A stretch of 64,000 nt of DNA from positions 16,699,121-16,763,120 of the forward strand of contig OU342808.1 of assembly GCA_910591455.2 (NCBI GenBank), given 5' to 3'. A program made the translations under genes and the position numbers. Every line of letters starts with the position of its first letter. The stretch's first letter is position 1. The stretch is from Pholis gunnellus. Lineage: Eukaryota; Chordata; Actinopteri; Perciformes; Pholidae. Positions 52,725 to 64,000 of the stretch are shown piece by piece. Under the pieces are notes generated by a model. It was not told the DNA's origin and searched no databases. It was given only the letters and a program-made list of their open reading frames with translations.

Positions 52725-52730
52725 TATAAA
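52725..52730 (+). promoter_or_regulatory. TATA box of anxa1 copy 2
   Basis: TATAAA in the context TTTATCATGAGTATAAATAA, matching copy 1. The probable non-coding exon 1 ends at a donor (ACACATG|GTAAGACT) at 52801. Confidence 0.75.
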
Positions 52731-53114
52731 TAAGCTCTTTCTGTCACTGTAACGCCTGTGGAACCTCAGTAAGACAAACTTCTTCCTGCTCAGGACACAT
52801 GGTAAGACTTTTTCCTTAGATAAAAGATAAACTCAAATCTGTTCTCCAGCTGTTATTTTGAGTTTGCTGAAGTTTAGTACCAGATGTGATGCCTTGAAAT
52901 CCCCTCTCCTTTCAATATATTGATGCGACTTATGAGGGTGTGGTTGGATGAAGGAAATACCAACATGAGATCTTTCTGCTAACAGGTTTAATAGATAAGA
53001 ACTTTACTAGTAAAACCAATAAGAGTAATTTCTACTTTGAATACTCTCTACAATATGATCACTGGACTTTGTTTCATCAAATCTTTTCTTCCCAGACACT
53101 CTAGTAGTCCCACT

Positions 53115-55732
53115 ATGTCTATCGTCCAAGCCTTGCTGCAGCAGACATGCATGCCCGATGACTCGGTATGTAATTCTGTGGTTTTGTTCCAGTTGCTCAG
53201 TCAAATAGCTCTTTTTTTTTTTTTTTGTTTTTTTGTTTTTCATGTTCCTGTGGTGGTTGGGAAAAATAAATGTTAAGGGGCACCGTTATGGTCTTTGGTG
53301 ACATGGAGATGTAGGGGCAGAGGCTACACAGCAAGTGTCCACAGGGGTTATAAAACCTGTCAAAATGATCTTGTTTTATATCCTTTGTATGTCTTATGTG
53401 AAGGATAGATGCAGCAATGTGTAAGGGGAGACAACTGTGATTTGACCTCTTTTGCAGAATACTTTTGCAACAAAGGAATTAGAAAATGCATGTTTGCAAA
53501 CTACCTCATGCACACCACTTGGCGGTAGAAGTATTTACCAAACACACAATCTGTGTTGTGTCTTTCAGGTCCAGGCGGGAACGGTGACTGCAGCACCCAA
53601 TTTCAGCCCAAATGGAGATGCAGCAGTCTTGGAGAAGGCCATCAATGCAAAAGGTGAACTTAATGTGCACACAGGGAAGCTTTTGGAGTGTGTGTCAACA
53701 TGTCTCGGCTTTGGAAAATGTGTCTGTGCTAGAAGTACAACATGCTGGCCTCTAATGTAAGAACTTTAACATCCTCTGCTGGCCATCATGCACCATTACA
53801 GTGTAATGTCTGTTGTAGAACCTTTTTTTTTTTTTTTTATCTATTAGTGCAAACTAAAGTCTCCACCTACTTGTGTCTGTCATACAAAATAATACAAATG
53901 GAGATTTTACTTAACAACATATTCTTTGTGCAGGTGTGGATGAGAACACCATAATTGAAATTCTGGTGAAAAGGAGTAACGACCAGAGACAGAAGATCAA
54001 AGAGGCTTACCAGCAAGCCAGCGGCAAGGTTATTACATTTAAATAAAGACTTTTGACAGCTAGAAAGTAGCTGTTGTTCCAAAGTACATGCAATGTTACA
54101 CATACGCGCACACACGCTCATTAACACATGCTCTCAAACACTGCATTTGCTCATCGGTTGTCCTATAGTCTCTGGAATCGGCACTGAAGAATGCTCTGAA
54201 GGAAGATCTGGAGGAAGTGGTGTTGGCTCTCCTGAAAACACCGGCCCAGTACGATGCTTACCTGCTGAACATGGCAATGATGGTACACGTAGATACAGCC
54301 ACTTAAAAGGAACACTGATATAAATGCCTCTAATGCTCATTTTATTTTTGGTGCATTTAATAGCATCCACATAATATTCATGTATTGTTTTCTTAACAGG
54401 AGGGTCAAAGGTGTGTTTTGTTTGAATGTGGCCAATGAAGACTGAGTCTCTCTCTGTATTGATCTATATATGCATGCATCCCATTCTCAGGGTCTGGGCA
54501 CAGAGGAGGAGGTCCTTATAGAGATTTTGGCTTCCAGAAACAACTCTGAGATCCTGGATATAAAGAAGGCCTACAAAGAAGGTGCATGGTGACAAATTTT
54601 AAGCAACATTCACTATCAAGCTAGTGTTCGAAAATAAAAGTGATAGCACATGTGACAGTGGAAAATTACAACCTTTTTAATATGGGAGGAGGGTTAAACG
54701 TTTCAAAAAAGTATGCATGAAACCTGAACATTTTAACATGATTCCATATCTGTTAATGTTGTGACTTCTTCATTAAGATTACACGACTGACCTGGAGACT
54801 GACATCAAGGATGACACTAGTGGAGATTTCAGGGTTGCCCTCCTTGAACTCTGCAAGGTACGTGTGTGTCCGCACTTTCTTTCTAATGTCGTGGTGTGTT
54901 TCATGCTGTGATACGTTACAGATAACTATTAATTCACAACACCAGGATGCATTACGTTCTGAGGCAACATGACACTCCCTACTGTAGCTGCTACGGTGAC
55001 AGTGAATTGTAAATGAAATGATCAAACTCACTCCCTTGACACACAGTCACATGTTAAAACAACACGAGTTAACATTGGGCCTATTACTTTTTCTTTGGAC
55101 AGCTTGCAAGGCTAACTGCACGGTAAAAACTATAATATGCTAAACATCCATTACGTTTTAAATGAAGTAAATGGCTACATTTTTGATAACATGATGGGGA
55201 AACTGTCTGCTTTAAACAGCCTGGCGGGTCAGTTAGTCTCATATTTAACCTCTTTTCTTCTGTATTTTGAAGCCGGTTAATTGTCTCCATTATCGATAGA
55301 ATATAACAATATCATTGAACAACTTTTACCTCATATTGGTGTTTCCTTTACAACTTTTTGTTTAGTTTTCATGCTAAAAAAAGTAGAACATTATGTTGTA
55401 ATGTTAATCATATTTTATGCTGTCTATGACAATTTAGTTCATACTACACAATCTCATTCTAAATCAAGCTTTCACAGAATTACATTTGCAGTAGATCTTT
55501 GATAAAATAAAGCTACTGAAGTGTACTGACACGTTTCTCTGCTTTTCTTCATCATAGGCCAGCACTGAAGGAGTTTGTGATCAGATGGTTGACAGCGATG
55601 CCAGGGCTCTGTATGAGGCCGGGGAGGGGAGGGAGGGCAATAATTCCTCCGTCTTCATTGAGGTCCTCACCAGCAGGAGTGCCCCTCATCTCCGTAAAGG
55701 TTAGCTGCCTATAGCTCATGTTCATTAAAATC

Positions 55733-55763
<31 letters not shown>

Positions 55764-56472
55764 ATTAATGTTTGACACTCTTCCCCTCTCCAGTGTTTGA
55801 AAGGTACTCAAAGTACAGCAAAGATGACCTAGCCAAAACTATCGATCTGGAGATGAAGGGAGATATTGAAAGTTGTCTCATAGCAGTAGGTAAAGGCACA
55901 ACCCTCTACAATAACTTTCATTTATGCAGTGATTTATGCACAGACTTGATTTAAACTTGACCCACTTTTTAAAATAACCACAGTAAAGTGTGCTGGAAGC
56001 CGGCCTGCGTTCTTTGCTGAGAAGCTCAACTTGGCCATGAAGGTACGGTATAAGTAGGATACTACACTCAAAACATTTCAAAATAAATGCTGGATTCTAT
56101 GCCAGCTGTCACAAGGCCTTCCCTGACTGAATGTGTTCTGCCCATCAGGGTAAAGGTACCCGCAAACAAATCCTGACACGCATCATGGTGAGCCGCTCTG
56201 AAATTGACTTGAAACGGATCAAGGATGAGTACAAGAAAAACTATGGCACAGCACTCGACAAGGATATTCTGGTGAGCAAACTTCTGATAACAATAAAGCC
56301 ATGCTACAGTCTGTTTAGATGTCAGGTTTTTATTGATATGATGCATATAGTTTAAAAAAAACAGGCTATTGGAAATAGTGCAGAGTGACATTCTTTTTTT
56401 TCTTTTCTTCAGGATGACACTAAAGGAGACTATGAGAAGATTCTGCTCGCTCTCTGTGAGAGTGAAAACTAA
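53115..56472 (+). CDS. Annexin A1, tandem copy 2, 11 coding exons
   Basis: Paralogue of the copy 6.4 kb upstream, with the same exon layout: 53115-53165, 53569-53653, 53934-54028, 54169-54282, 54491-54581, 54778-54857, 55558-55699, 55794-55889, 55984-56042, 56149-56271, 56413-56472 (996 nt, 331 aa). The N-terminal arm is shorter and altered (MSIVQALLQQTCMPDDS), and exon 2 begins VQAGTVT where copy 1 has LLKKEGTVT. Before the repeat-2 Ca2+ loop, copy 1 KMAMKGLGT has become NMAMMGLGT, so the lysine next to GxGT is lost. The other repeats are nearly identical. No frameshift or stop. Both copies keep matching promoters and 3' ends, so both are probably expressed, and the divergent N-terminus suggests some specialisation. 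Confidence 0.92.
55737..55763. repeat. Poly-T tract in anxa1 copy 2 intron
   Basis: Run of about 27 T in the intron before the exon at 55794. Unit A has a mixed sequence there. Confidence 0.9.
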
Positions 56473-56900
56473 TAGCAGTCATAGAGGGATCAAGGCTCAT
56501 ACAACTGAAGAGCCAGCACAGCTGTAGAAAATCACCTGTCTTTTGACATATTGTGCACCATATGGTCTTGTGGAAGACGGACAAGACTCCTTCTGTCATG
56601 ACATTTAGAAGATATTAACAGCAATGTGCTCAGATTAACATGGAATTGGTACTCTTTCAGCGGATATTTTCTCTGTTATTTCATTTCAACACCCGCATCT
56701 CAGTATAGATCTGACAGTAGTATGCTGAACCTATGCTTTGGGTCGGACTTGGCTTTTCACTCATTATATTCTTATATCTGGTGTTGGTAGAGAAGCTGAA
56801 GTCTTGATCACAGTGCAGCTAACAGATGTATACAGATCACTATGTGCCAATCATATTCAGCAGCAGTAGGCCTACCTTGAAGGAGCTTGGATAACTTGCA

Positions 56901-56906
56901 AATAAA
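56901..56906 (+). terminator. anxa1 copy 2 poly(A) signal
   Basis: AATAAA in the same context as copy 1 (GCAAATAAAAGCTTTTGTAT), about 430 bp after the stop codon. Confidence 0.75.
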
Positions 56907-57039
56907 AGCTTTTGTATGAAAGCCCATCTGACTGGTTTTGATTCTTTGCATATGCACATACAGCTCCAGAAAGACATGAACCAACCAGCTATATGTTGCC
57001 AAATAGTTACACACTAATAGTATAGAACTCTCAATATAC

Positions 57040-57076
<37 letters not shown>

Positions 57077-57080
<4 letters not shown>

Positions 57081-58101
57081 CACAGGCTACCACGTATTTT
57101 GCCTCAATCTATCGTAAAAACATAACTTTAGAAATTACAATACAGTTAACAGCAGTCTCAATCCGCAAACACAATGAATGAATCACAGAGTGGGTGATAG
57201 ATTACATATATTTTAGTGTCATTAAGGGACCCAGGTTTAGGTAGTAAAATGTTTTTACTGCACTATAATAGCTGACAATTTATCAACTCGTGTTAAACGG
57301 TAGAAAGCAGGCACGTGCTTTTACGTTACAAATGACAGACGAGCGCTTGTTTGCCATCTGCAGAAGAGGGATTGCTGTCATAGAACCTGGCAACCTCATA
57401 TCTTATTCACAACTATAAACAAGAGGAGCACCTTCTCCCGGTTAGCCAACGCTAGGCTAACCAACTTTCTATCTCAGTAGGTTAGGTGTTAATTTACCTC
57501 ATAACGTATAGAACAATTTGTATGATTGCGACATAATCCCCTTCTACTATTGCCATGCTGTACATGTGTTTCAAAGCTATTGGTCTACTAATGTTAGCAT
57601 GACGGCTAGCTAGCTAACGGTAGCTAGTCTGTCAGTTTGTCAACAAACTTTAACTGTTGTACCTGTCGGCACAATGTCAACGACGCAGAGTCACGTTTGT
57701 GTTCTGATATAATTGAAATGATGAAAACACACGTGGTCACCGTTATATTTAACACGTTTATGTCCACTAGTCGTTTGACTTTGAGGAGCTAACGCTAGCT
57801 GGGTTAACGTTACTGATAACTGAGCTGGGCAGACTCGACCAGTAAAACAGCGGCGCAGACACATCCTTTTAAGGCTGCTTGCGCGAGCTGTGGCAGTCTT
57901 TAATTACCCCATGTCTTCTTCAACAAGATCGTAACTTCAGCATCAATAACCCTGAACCTCACACTCTGTCGTTTCATTTCAGGTCGATCAGTTCATCTGA
58001 GTCAACCAGTCCATTTGAGGATCTCCCCTTTCATCCAAACTGACCTGACCCATGGACCAGTGCTGTCTGCTCAGTTATAGGCTCTCTTGTGGCGGTAGAT
58101 C
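57077..58101 (+). promoter_or_regulatory. mfsd3 upstream region and 5' UTR
   Basis: No coding exon is visible. The region 57590-57900 has GCTAGC-rich sequence and several CpGs and may hold the promoter. A clear acceptor (TCGTTTCATTTCAG|GTCGAT) at about 57982 suggests that the start-codon exon begins at 57983 after a non-coding first exon. Confidence 0.5.
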
Positions 58102-58801
58102 ATGAATGACAAACTTGTCTTCCTGGGCCTGCTGTACTTTGTCCAGGGCATCCCCTATGGTCTCCAGTCTTCCCTGCTTCCGGTCTACCTGCGTGGAGCT
58201 GGTCATTCCCTAACCCGCATTGGCTTCACCAAGATCCTCTACTTCCCATGGGTCCTCAAGGTGCTCTGGGCCCCTTTTGTGGACCGGGTTGGTACGAAGC
58301 GCCGCTGGCTGGTGGGGACAGTGTCTGGGCTGGCTCTGACGTGCCTCGCCAGTGCTGCCCTGGCCCCAGAAGCACATATCTGGGGAGTAGCAGGAACCCT
58401 GTTGGCCATGAACTCCTTGGCTTCTGTCCAGGATATTGCTGTAGACGGGGCCGCGGTGGGGTTGTTGAAAGGTCGCGGGGAGCTGGGCCTGGGCAACACA
58501 GCCCAAGTCGTGGGCTATAAAGCTGGATCTGTGTTTGCAGGAGGTGGGCTGCTGGCGGTGATTGACGTGGCCGGATGGAGCTGGATGTTTATGCTGCTGA
58601 CGTTTGTATATGCAGGCGTTGCACTGTTTGTGTGGGGGGCCCCTGTGCTGGACGATGAGACGTTGAGGGGCCAACAGGCAGATGGCAGCAGGAGGGGAGG
58701 GCAGGGAGCAGACGCTATGAGGCCATGGAGAGTGTGGAGGAAGATGCTGGCAGTGCCGGGCACCCCTTGGACAGTCCTGTATGTGCTGACATACAAACTA
58801 G
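58102..58801 (+). CDS. MFSD3, first coding exon (gene continues past the window)
   Basis: Multi-pass transporter of the major facilitator superfamily, AmpG/acetyl-CoA-transporter-like branch; its substrate is not established. One 700-nt exon encodes residues 1-233 plus one base and ends at a donor (AACTAG|GTGAGT). The first membrane segment carries LYFVQGIPYGLQSSLLPVYL, a hallmark of the family, followed by RIGFTKILYFPWVLKVLWAP. The conserved segment ASVQDIAVDGAAVGLL and further hydrophobic spans (FMLLTFVYAGVALFVW) come next, then a charged loop and TVLYVLTYKLG. About half of the expected ~400 residues is present. I searched the next 5.2 kb and saw no second coding exon, so the first intron must be long. 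The exon is GC-richer than its surroundings. Confidence 0.85.
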
Positions 58802-58954
58802 GTGAGTTCGATTAATTTGCACGCACCAGACTCATAAATTACTCAAATACTGGAGACCAAAATCTTTTAAATTATATTATCTTTGCAGCCTATGGCTAAT
58901 ATTAATACTTATATTATGTCTGAACCTTCTCAGATGAAACTGTACTTTGTTTTT

Positions 58955-59252
58955 AGGGCTGCTTCTAGATGATCATTTTCTTTATCAATTGTTTGATCTA
59001 TAAAATGTCACAAAAAAGTGACATTTTCTCCAGCTCCTTCACATTTTTCTAGGCGATGTCCTCAAATGTCCAACGATATTCAGTGTACAATAATATAAAA
59101 CATAGAAAAGCAGCAAATCATCGCATTGGAATGGCTGGAACCAGAGAATGCTTGAGTTTGATAAATGACTGAAACGATTAATCAGTTAAATTGTTTCAGA
59201 TCAATTTTATTTCGATCCACTAACTGATTAATCAACACATTTTTGCAGCTCT
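58955..59252. mobile_element. hAT-like MITE
   Basis: The element starts AGGGCTGCTTCTAGATGATC and ends TTTTTGCAGCTCT. Inside it has GATCTATAAAATGTCA, GATATTCAGT and ATTAATCAGTTAAATT-type motifs typical of a very common teleost hAT-derived MITE (AGGGCTGCAACTAACGATTA ends). About 300 bp, no coding capacity. Confidence 0.75.
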
Positions 59253-61835
59253 AATTATGTGCGCAGAATGCGCTCATGATTGACATGATCGGAAGAGAAA
59301 GCACAGAAAAACATAAATAGGAGCACCTCCATCTCATCTACCCATACATGGGAGACCAGTTTATAAGCTTATCAGTTTTTATTAGCTTTCCGTTCACAGA
59401 CTAGACAGACAAAAAGAAAAACACACTTACTTTTAGCAATGAAAAGTTTCCTGAAATGGTCCCGCTTTATCCCGCTGTGAACATTTCTTGCCTTAATGTA
59501 GGACCCAGAGCTCTCCACTAGATGTCTCTGTTGGTGTGTCCATGAAGACAGAACTGAGGAGTGAGTGTTTTGGAAAAGTTTGGGAAGTTATTATTACTTG
59601 ACAATGTATTGTGCCTTAGCAGGTCCTGTGTGCACATTGTAAAATACAGGCCCTGCTGAGATAAAGCAGTTGTTTTCAATGTCTCAGTTATAAAAGTATA
59701 AACCTAAGGCACTTGAGCAAGAAGACAATGTTAGTTTGAATGCATATTGCGCTCATGCAGTAAGTTTTGTATGTGAATGAGATGGTTCCAATAAGAAACA
59801 AAAAACTGAAAGTAGTTTTGGATCAGTCAAGCTTGTGTGTGTGGGAGAGAGTCGATACCACCAGAGTTTGGTGTTTGGTAGCAGAAGGGGATTATGTAAG
59901 GATTAGAGTGTCTTTGTGTCTGTTGCGTTCAGAAACCGAAATGGAAGACAGCGCATCATGCTGATGTGTCTTTGTGTGTGTGTGTCTGTGTGTGTGTGTG
60001 TGTGAGAGAGTGTGTATGTGGGTGGTGGGAATATAATTGTCTCATATTTGCATAGATTTAACTTGTGTATGTGCTGAATGTAAATGCCTTTGTTTTTAGA
60101 TTGTGTGCGCGCGTGTGTGTGTGTGTGTGTGTGTTTTTGAGAGTTTTAAGAGTGCCTCAGTAATCGGATGAGTCCCAGCAGACGACACTACTAGACAAAA
60201 TATGATGGCTGGCTGGACCCCCTAATCTGTCTGGAGAGCAACCCCCCCCCAAACACTCTCTCTGTCACACGAACACTCCCCATCGGCTGATGCTCATGAT
60301 TACAACAAGAATTACTGTAGTAGTTAGTGTTTTCTCGGTAGATTCATTAAGACCCGTATCACTCGTTAGATATTCCTGCTGAAGCCGTCTGAATATTTCC
60401 CGTCTTTGCGGAGGAAAATATATTGTGTAATATTTTAGATTAGGCCTGGATGTGCCAGCATAATTGCCTATGTGAGACAGTGTTGTTTTTGTTCAAGGGT
60501 TGTGTGGGTATGTTTGTGTGATCTGCTTGTCTGAACCCCCCCCCCCCCTCTTCGCTTAGCAAACACTGACACACACACACAAACACAGACCCCCCCCCTC
60601 TCCCTCATCTATCCCTAATGAACTCTGAGTTTGCGCTGGGTCCAACACAGCGGCCAATCATCGAGAGCCTCGTGTCTGAACTGTGACCTCTGTGCCATCT
60701 GAGGCCACAGGCATGATGGGAGAACTGTCTGGGTAGACTAAGAGGGACGGACGGACGGACGGAAGGCTTGGGGGGGGGGAAATAGGCAAACGAGAGGTTT
60801 TGAGTTGCAGATGAGCTCAAATTTTGGATACACACATTTTAATATCCTGTTGTTGTCATATGTAGGAAAACAAACTGTTCAGTTCTGTGCTGGCATGTAA
60901 AACACAGTTATAGCTAAAATGGCATTCCTCGTTATCTTTTTAACATACTGCAAAGTGTTGATTACTATAATTTGACAATTTGAGGAACATTCCCCCAATT
61001 TTTCAGCTATATCAACAGTTTCAATGCTTTGAATTGAAATACTTTGCATTGCAAGTCCTGCAATGTTCTCATACTGTTATTGCAATCAGCGACTCATCCC
61101 TAAGTGATGCCACAGTGTTCCACAGTGTTGCACAGTGTTTTTTATAGTAGCCCTGTATGTTTGACAAGAGGCGTGAATGACGGTGAGAAGAGGTGGCCCC
61201 TGATGGTGGCCCCTGATGGTGGCTTTCCCTGGGAACTGACCAGGTGGACGGAGGAATGGACGGATGGATGAACACGTAAAAAGAGAAGCTTTGTCCCAAT
61301 ACTCCACTCTAACCGTTTCCTCCAAAAGGGCAACCACAATAGTTCATGATAAAATACACCCAGTTATCAGTTTATTAGATACATCTCATTGATTTAAATG
61401 GGTTTGACTAAATATTAGAAACAACTGTCATTGTGATGCAGTACAATTTCAACAGAAACCTTCATGAAGGTAGGATTTATTGCTGTGCTGTTGTATTAGA
61501 CTGCAATCATTTTAGCAGGACGAACCTAATAAACTGGCAACTGAGTGTATATTGGGTAGAGGCTAGTAGGCTCATGTGCTCATGTACTCATGTACTCATG
61601 TTCATGTGAATATTGGAATGGAAACCACTTATTACAAACAAGCCATTGACAAGGCTCTCTTTTTCCTCTTCTTGCATTGTTTAATGGCAAATTGCATCAA
61701 GTTTAATGATGTACCATTGCCCTCTACTGTGCAGGTTTTGTTTTTTGTGAGCTTTACTCAACATGCTTTGTAAATGCATGTCTCTCTCTGCCATACAATC
61801 TCTGAAGGAAGAAGGGAAAGAGGGATGGCCATCCA

Positions 61836-62503
61836 CAGACCGAAGGTGGAGGGTTGAGGTCGAGAGGGTAAAGTGAAGGCTTTGAGGGCACTGTTTGTAG
61901 GGCTGCACTGAGGGTACAAAAAAATATTTTGAGTCTTTAATTAATTCAAAACAAATGTATGAAAGAAAATATTGCCCTGCTCATCTCCAATACTCACACA
62001 TACACACTCAAACCAAACATCCTGGTGTTGATATGAAACCTACAGTACAGTCAGCAGAGCACTTTCAGAGACATCGGCGCCAGCAGAAGGTTTCGGGGAG
62101 GTCATGGAGTCCTGAGATATGAAGGGACTCCATGACCTCCCCATAGTCATGTAGGTATGACCATGGGGAGGTCACACACACAGTACACACACAGTGTGTA
62201 TGTGTGAGTATTGGAGATGAGCAGGGCAATACTTTCTTTCATACATTTGTTTTGAATTAATTAAAGACTCAAAAAATATTTGTACCCTCAGTGCAGCCCT
62301 ACAAACAGTGCCCTCAAAGCCTTCACTTTACCCTCTCGACCTCAACCCTCCACGTTCGGTCTGTAATACTCACACATACACACTCAAACCAAACATCCTG
62401 GTGTTGATATGAAACCTACAGTCCAGTCAGCAGAGCACTTTCAGAGACATCGGCACCAGCAGAAGGTTTCGGGGAGGTCATGGAGTCCTGAGATATGAAG
62501 GGA
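61836..62503. repeat. Nested inverted and direct repeats (A-B-hairpins-A'-B)
   Basis: Segment A (61836-62008) recurs inverted at 62193-62363, and segment B (61989-62127) recurs in direct orientation at 62365-62503 with equal length (139 bp). Between them, 62095-62112 and 62125-62142 form a perfect 18-bp-arm hairpin (GGGGAGGTCATGGAGTCC and its complement), and a second short inverted pair (TGACCTCCCCA / TGGGGAGGTCA) follows. Copies differ by only a few bases. Confidence 0.93.
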
Positions 62504-63428
62504 GGTGGAGGAGTGGGAATGAGAGAAGAGAGAAACTTGGGGAGTGTTGGAGGGGAGGGGGGGGTATTTTCCAGAGGGAAAAAGAAGGACTGCAGGGAGG
62601 GAGGCTGAAGGAAGGGATGAATAAATGAACAACCACCACATGGTGCCCTGAGTAAGACAGAGAGCGAAATGGCAACAGAGATAAACACACTTATCCGTGC
62701 ACAAACCTATAGGCTCCAGATCTTTCTGCATGTTCAAAAGTCTTATCCACATTGTTGGCTCCATAAATCTCACATATTGAGCTAAATACAAAGTGGATTT
62801 TCTGTCTTTTTGATAAAAAAAAGCACCATCACATGCTTACATCAACAAATAATATTTCATAATTTTGGCCTGTTTTGTTATGTGTTGAACTTACATCAAA
62901 TAACTGATGTGAACAAAGCTTTGATAGCATTAGAAAACACTAATAACTTTATTAATTGTTGTCTTGAGTTTGGTGTGTTTCAACACCATCTCTATTCCTT
63001 TCAGACCTACGGTTGACCCCGGTCCTTTAATTTGAGTAAATCTTAGTGTAGTAATTGTTTTCTTCATTTGTGGATCTAATTGAATCTAATTTGAACACTG
63101 AAATCTTGCTTTTTCATATAACCAACAAATACAACTGTATACTTAAAGACATTATGGAACTGTAGCACAGCCAAGTTCCTGCAGCAATTCTTGAAAGATC
63201 GTTTACATTAAGGGGATATTTACTCTTAAGACCCAGAATGGATATTAATATTACATAATTTCTGAGAAAATAAACGCAGAAAACAAACAAAATCAACCCA
63301 GTAAGCTAGCAGGGTTAGGTGATGGTGGCTCTCTTGCTCATGCATAGTTAAAGAGTGTGTTTTCCCATGTCCATGACCCCCGGAGGGCCACAGAGAACTC
63401 CTCGACATCTACATTGATCTGCAGGGAC

Positions 63429-63531
<103 letters not shown>

Positions 63532-64000
63532 CAACTAATATGCATAGGATATTGTAAAGGTGTGTATAGACAGGGCTCTGTTTACTGCTTTTATCCCCAG
63601 GGAGACTGGGGAGCTGAAAAGTGTGTGTGCATGTGTATGCACATAGACGTGTGTGTGTGTGTGTGCGCTATTCTCCAACATGTACTATGTATGAACCTGT
63701 CCTTGTTTACCATGCTCTCGGCAGGAAGTGATGATATAGTTCTGCTGAGTGTCCTCAGTGATCTCTCCTGCTCTGCCAGCTCTTTAGTCTAAGCTGCAGC
63801 GTGGACGTCAGGATTTCACCCCACTGTCCTCGTCGACCTCTCACCCTCATCTCACCCTCATCTCACCCATATCCTCCTCCGATCCCTCGCTTTTACCACC
63901 CAACATTCACACATACTCACAGGCCATCTCCCCCATCTCATACAGACTAAAGTGTTTTGTGTAGAATTCTTTTAAAATAATCGGGATAACTTGGAATAAC

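Larger units (their letters stand above)
51535..57076 (+). repeat. Segmental tandem duplication, unit B (anxa1 copy 2)
   Basis: Second unit of the annexin duplication, aligned to unit A by eye. Differences include an inserted element at 52240-52655 in place of unit A 45622-45955, loss of the CA repeat, a poly-T tract at 55737-55763, and small indels throughout. Confidence 0.9.

Overview
The window is nuclear DNA of a bony fish, most likely a percomorph teleost. The genes are intron-rich with GT-AG (one GC-AG) splice sites, the intergenic DNA is full of long microsatellites and teleost-type short interspersed repeats, and the gene set is vertebrate. I built all gene models by hand from splice sites and phase. 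For every complete gene the coding exons sum to a multiple of three.

Layout: 1.9-9.4 kb (+) is tmc1 (20 coding exons, 995 codons). 12.3-22.4 kb (+) is a tandem tmc2-type paralogue (20 coding exons, 947 codons). 23.3-24.15 kb (-) holds only the last two coding exons of an aldh1a1-like gene, with intact splice sites and reading frame; I see no other exon of it. 26.4-30.5 kb (+) is cyp1d1 (7 coding exons, 535 codons). 33.8-43.9 kb (-) is a C-terminal-motor kinesin of the KCBP/kinesin-C type (21 coding exons, 895 codons). 46.0-51.0 kb and 52.7-56.9 kb (+) are two tandem anxa1 genes (337 and 331 codons) inside a ~6 kb segmental duplication. 58.1-58.8 kb (+) is the first coding exon of mfsd3, whose remaining exons lie beyond the window. 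58.8-64 kb is repeat-rich and holds a hAT-like MITE, a ~670-bp inverted/direct repeat rearrangement and a GT microsatellite.

The block tmc1 - aldh1a1 - cyp1d1 - anxa1 matches human 9q21.13 (TMC1, ALDH1A1, CYP1D1P, ANXA1), with the same relative strands for TMC1, ALDH1A1 and ANXA1. mfsd3 belongs to a different human block (8q24.3), so a synteny boundary lies around 57 kb. The genes do not form one pathway. tmc1/tmc2 encode pore subunits of hair-cell mechanotransduction, cyp1d1 a microsomal monooxygenase, the kinesin a minus-end-type microtubule motor, the annexins Ca2+-dependent phospholipid-binding proteins, and mfsd3 a multi-pass transporter. The most unusual items are the two-exon aldh1a1 remnant, the KCBP-like animal kinesin, the extra intron and the (CT)n splice acceptor of cyp1d1, and the snap-back rearrangement at 62 kb.
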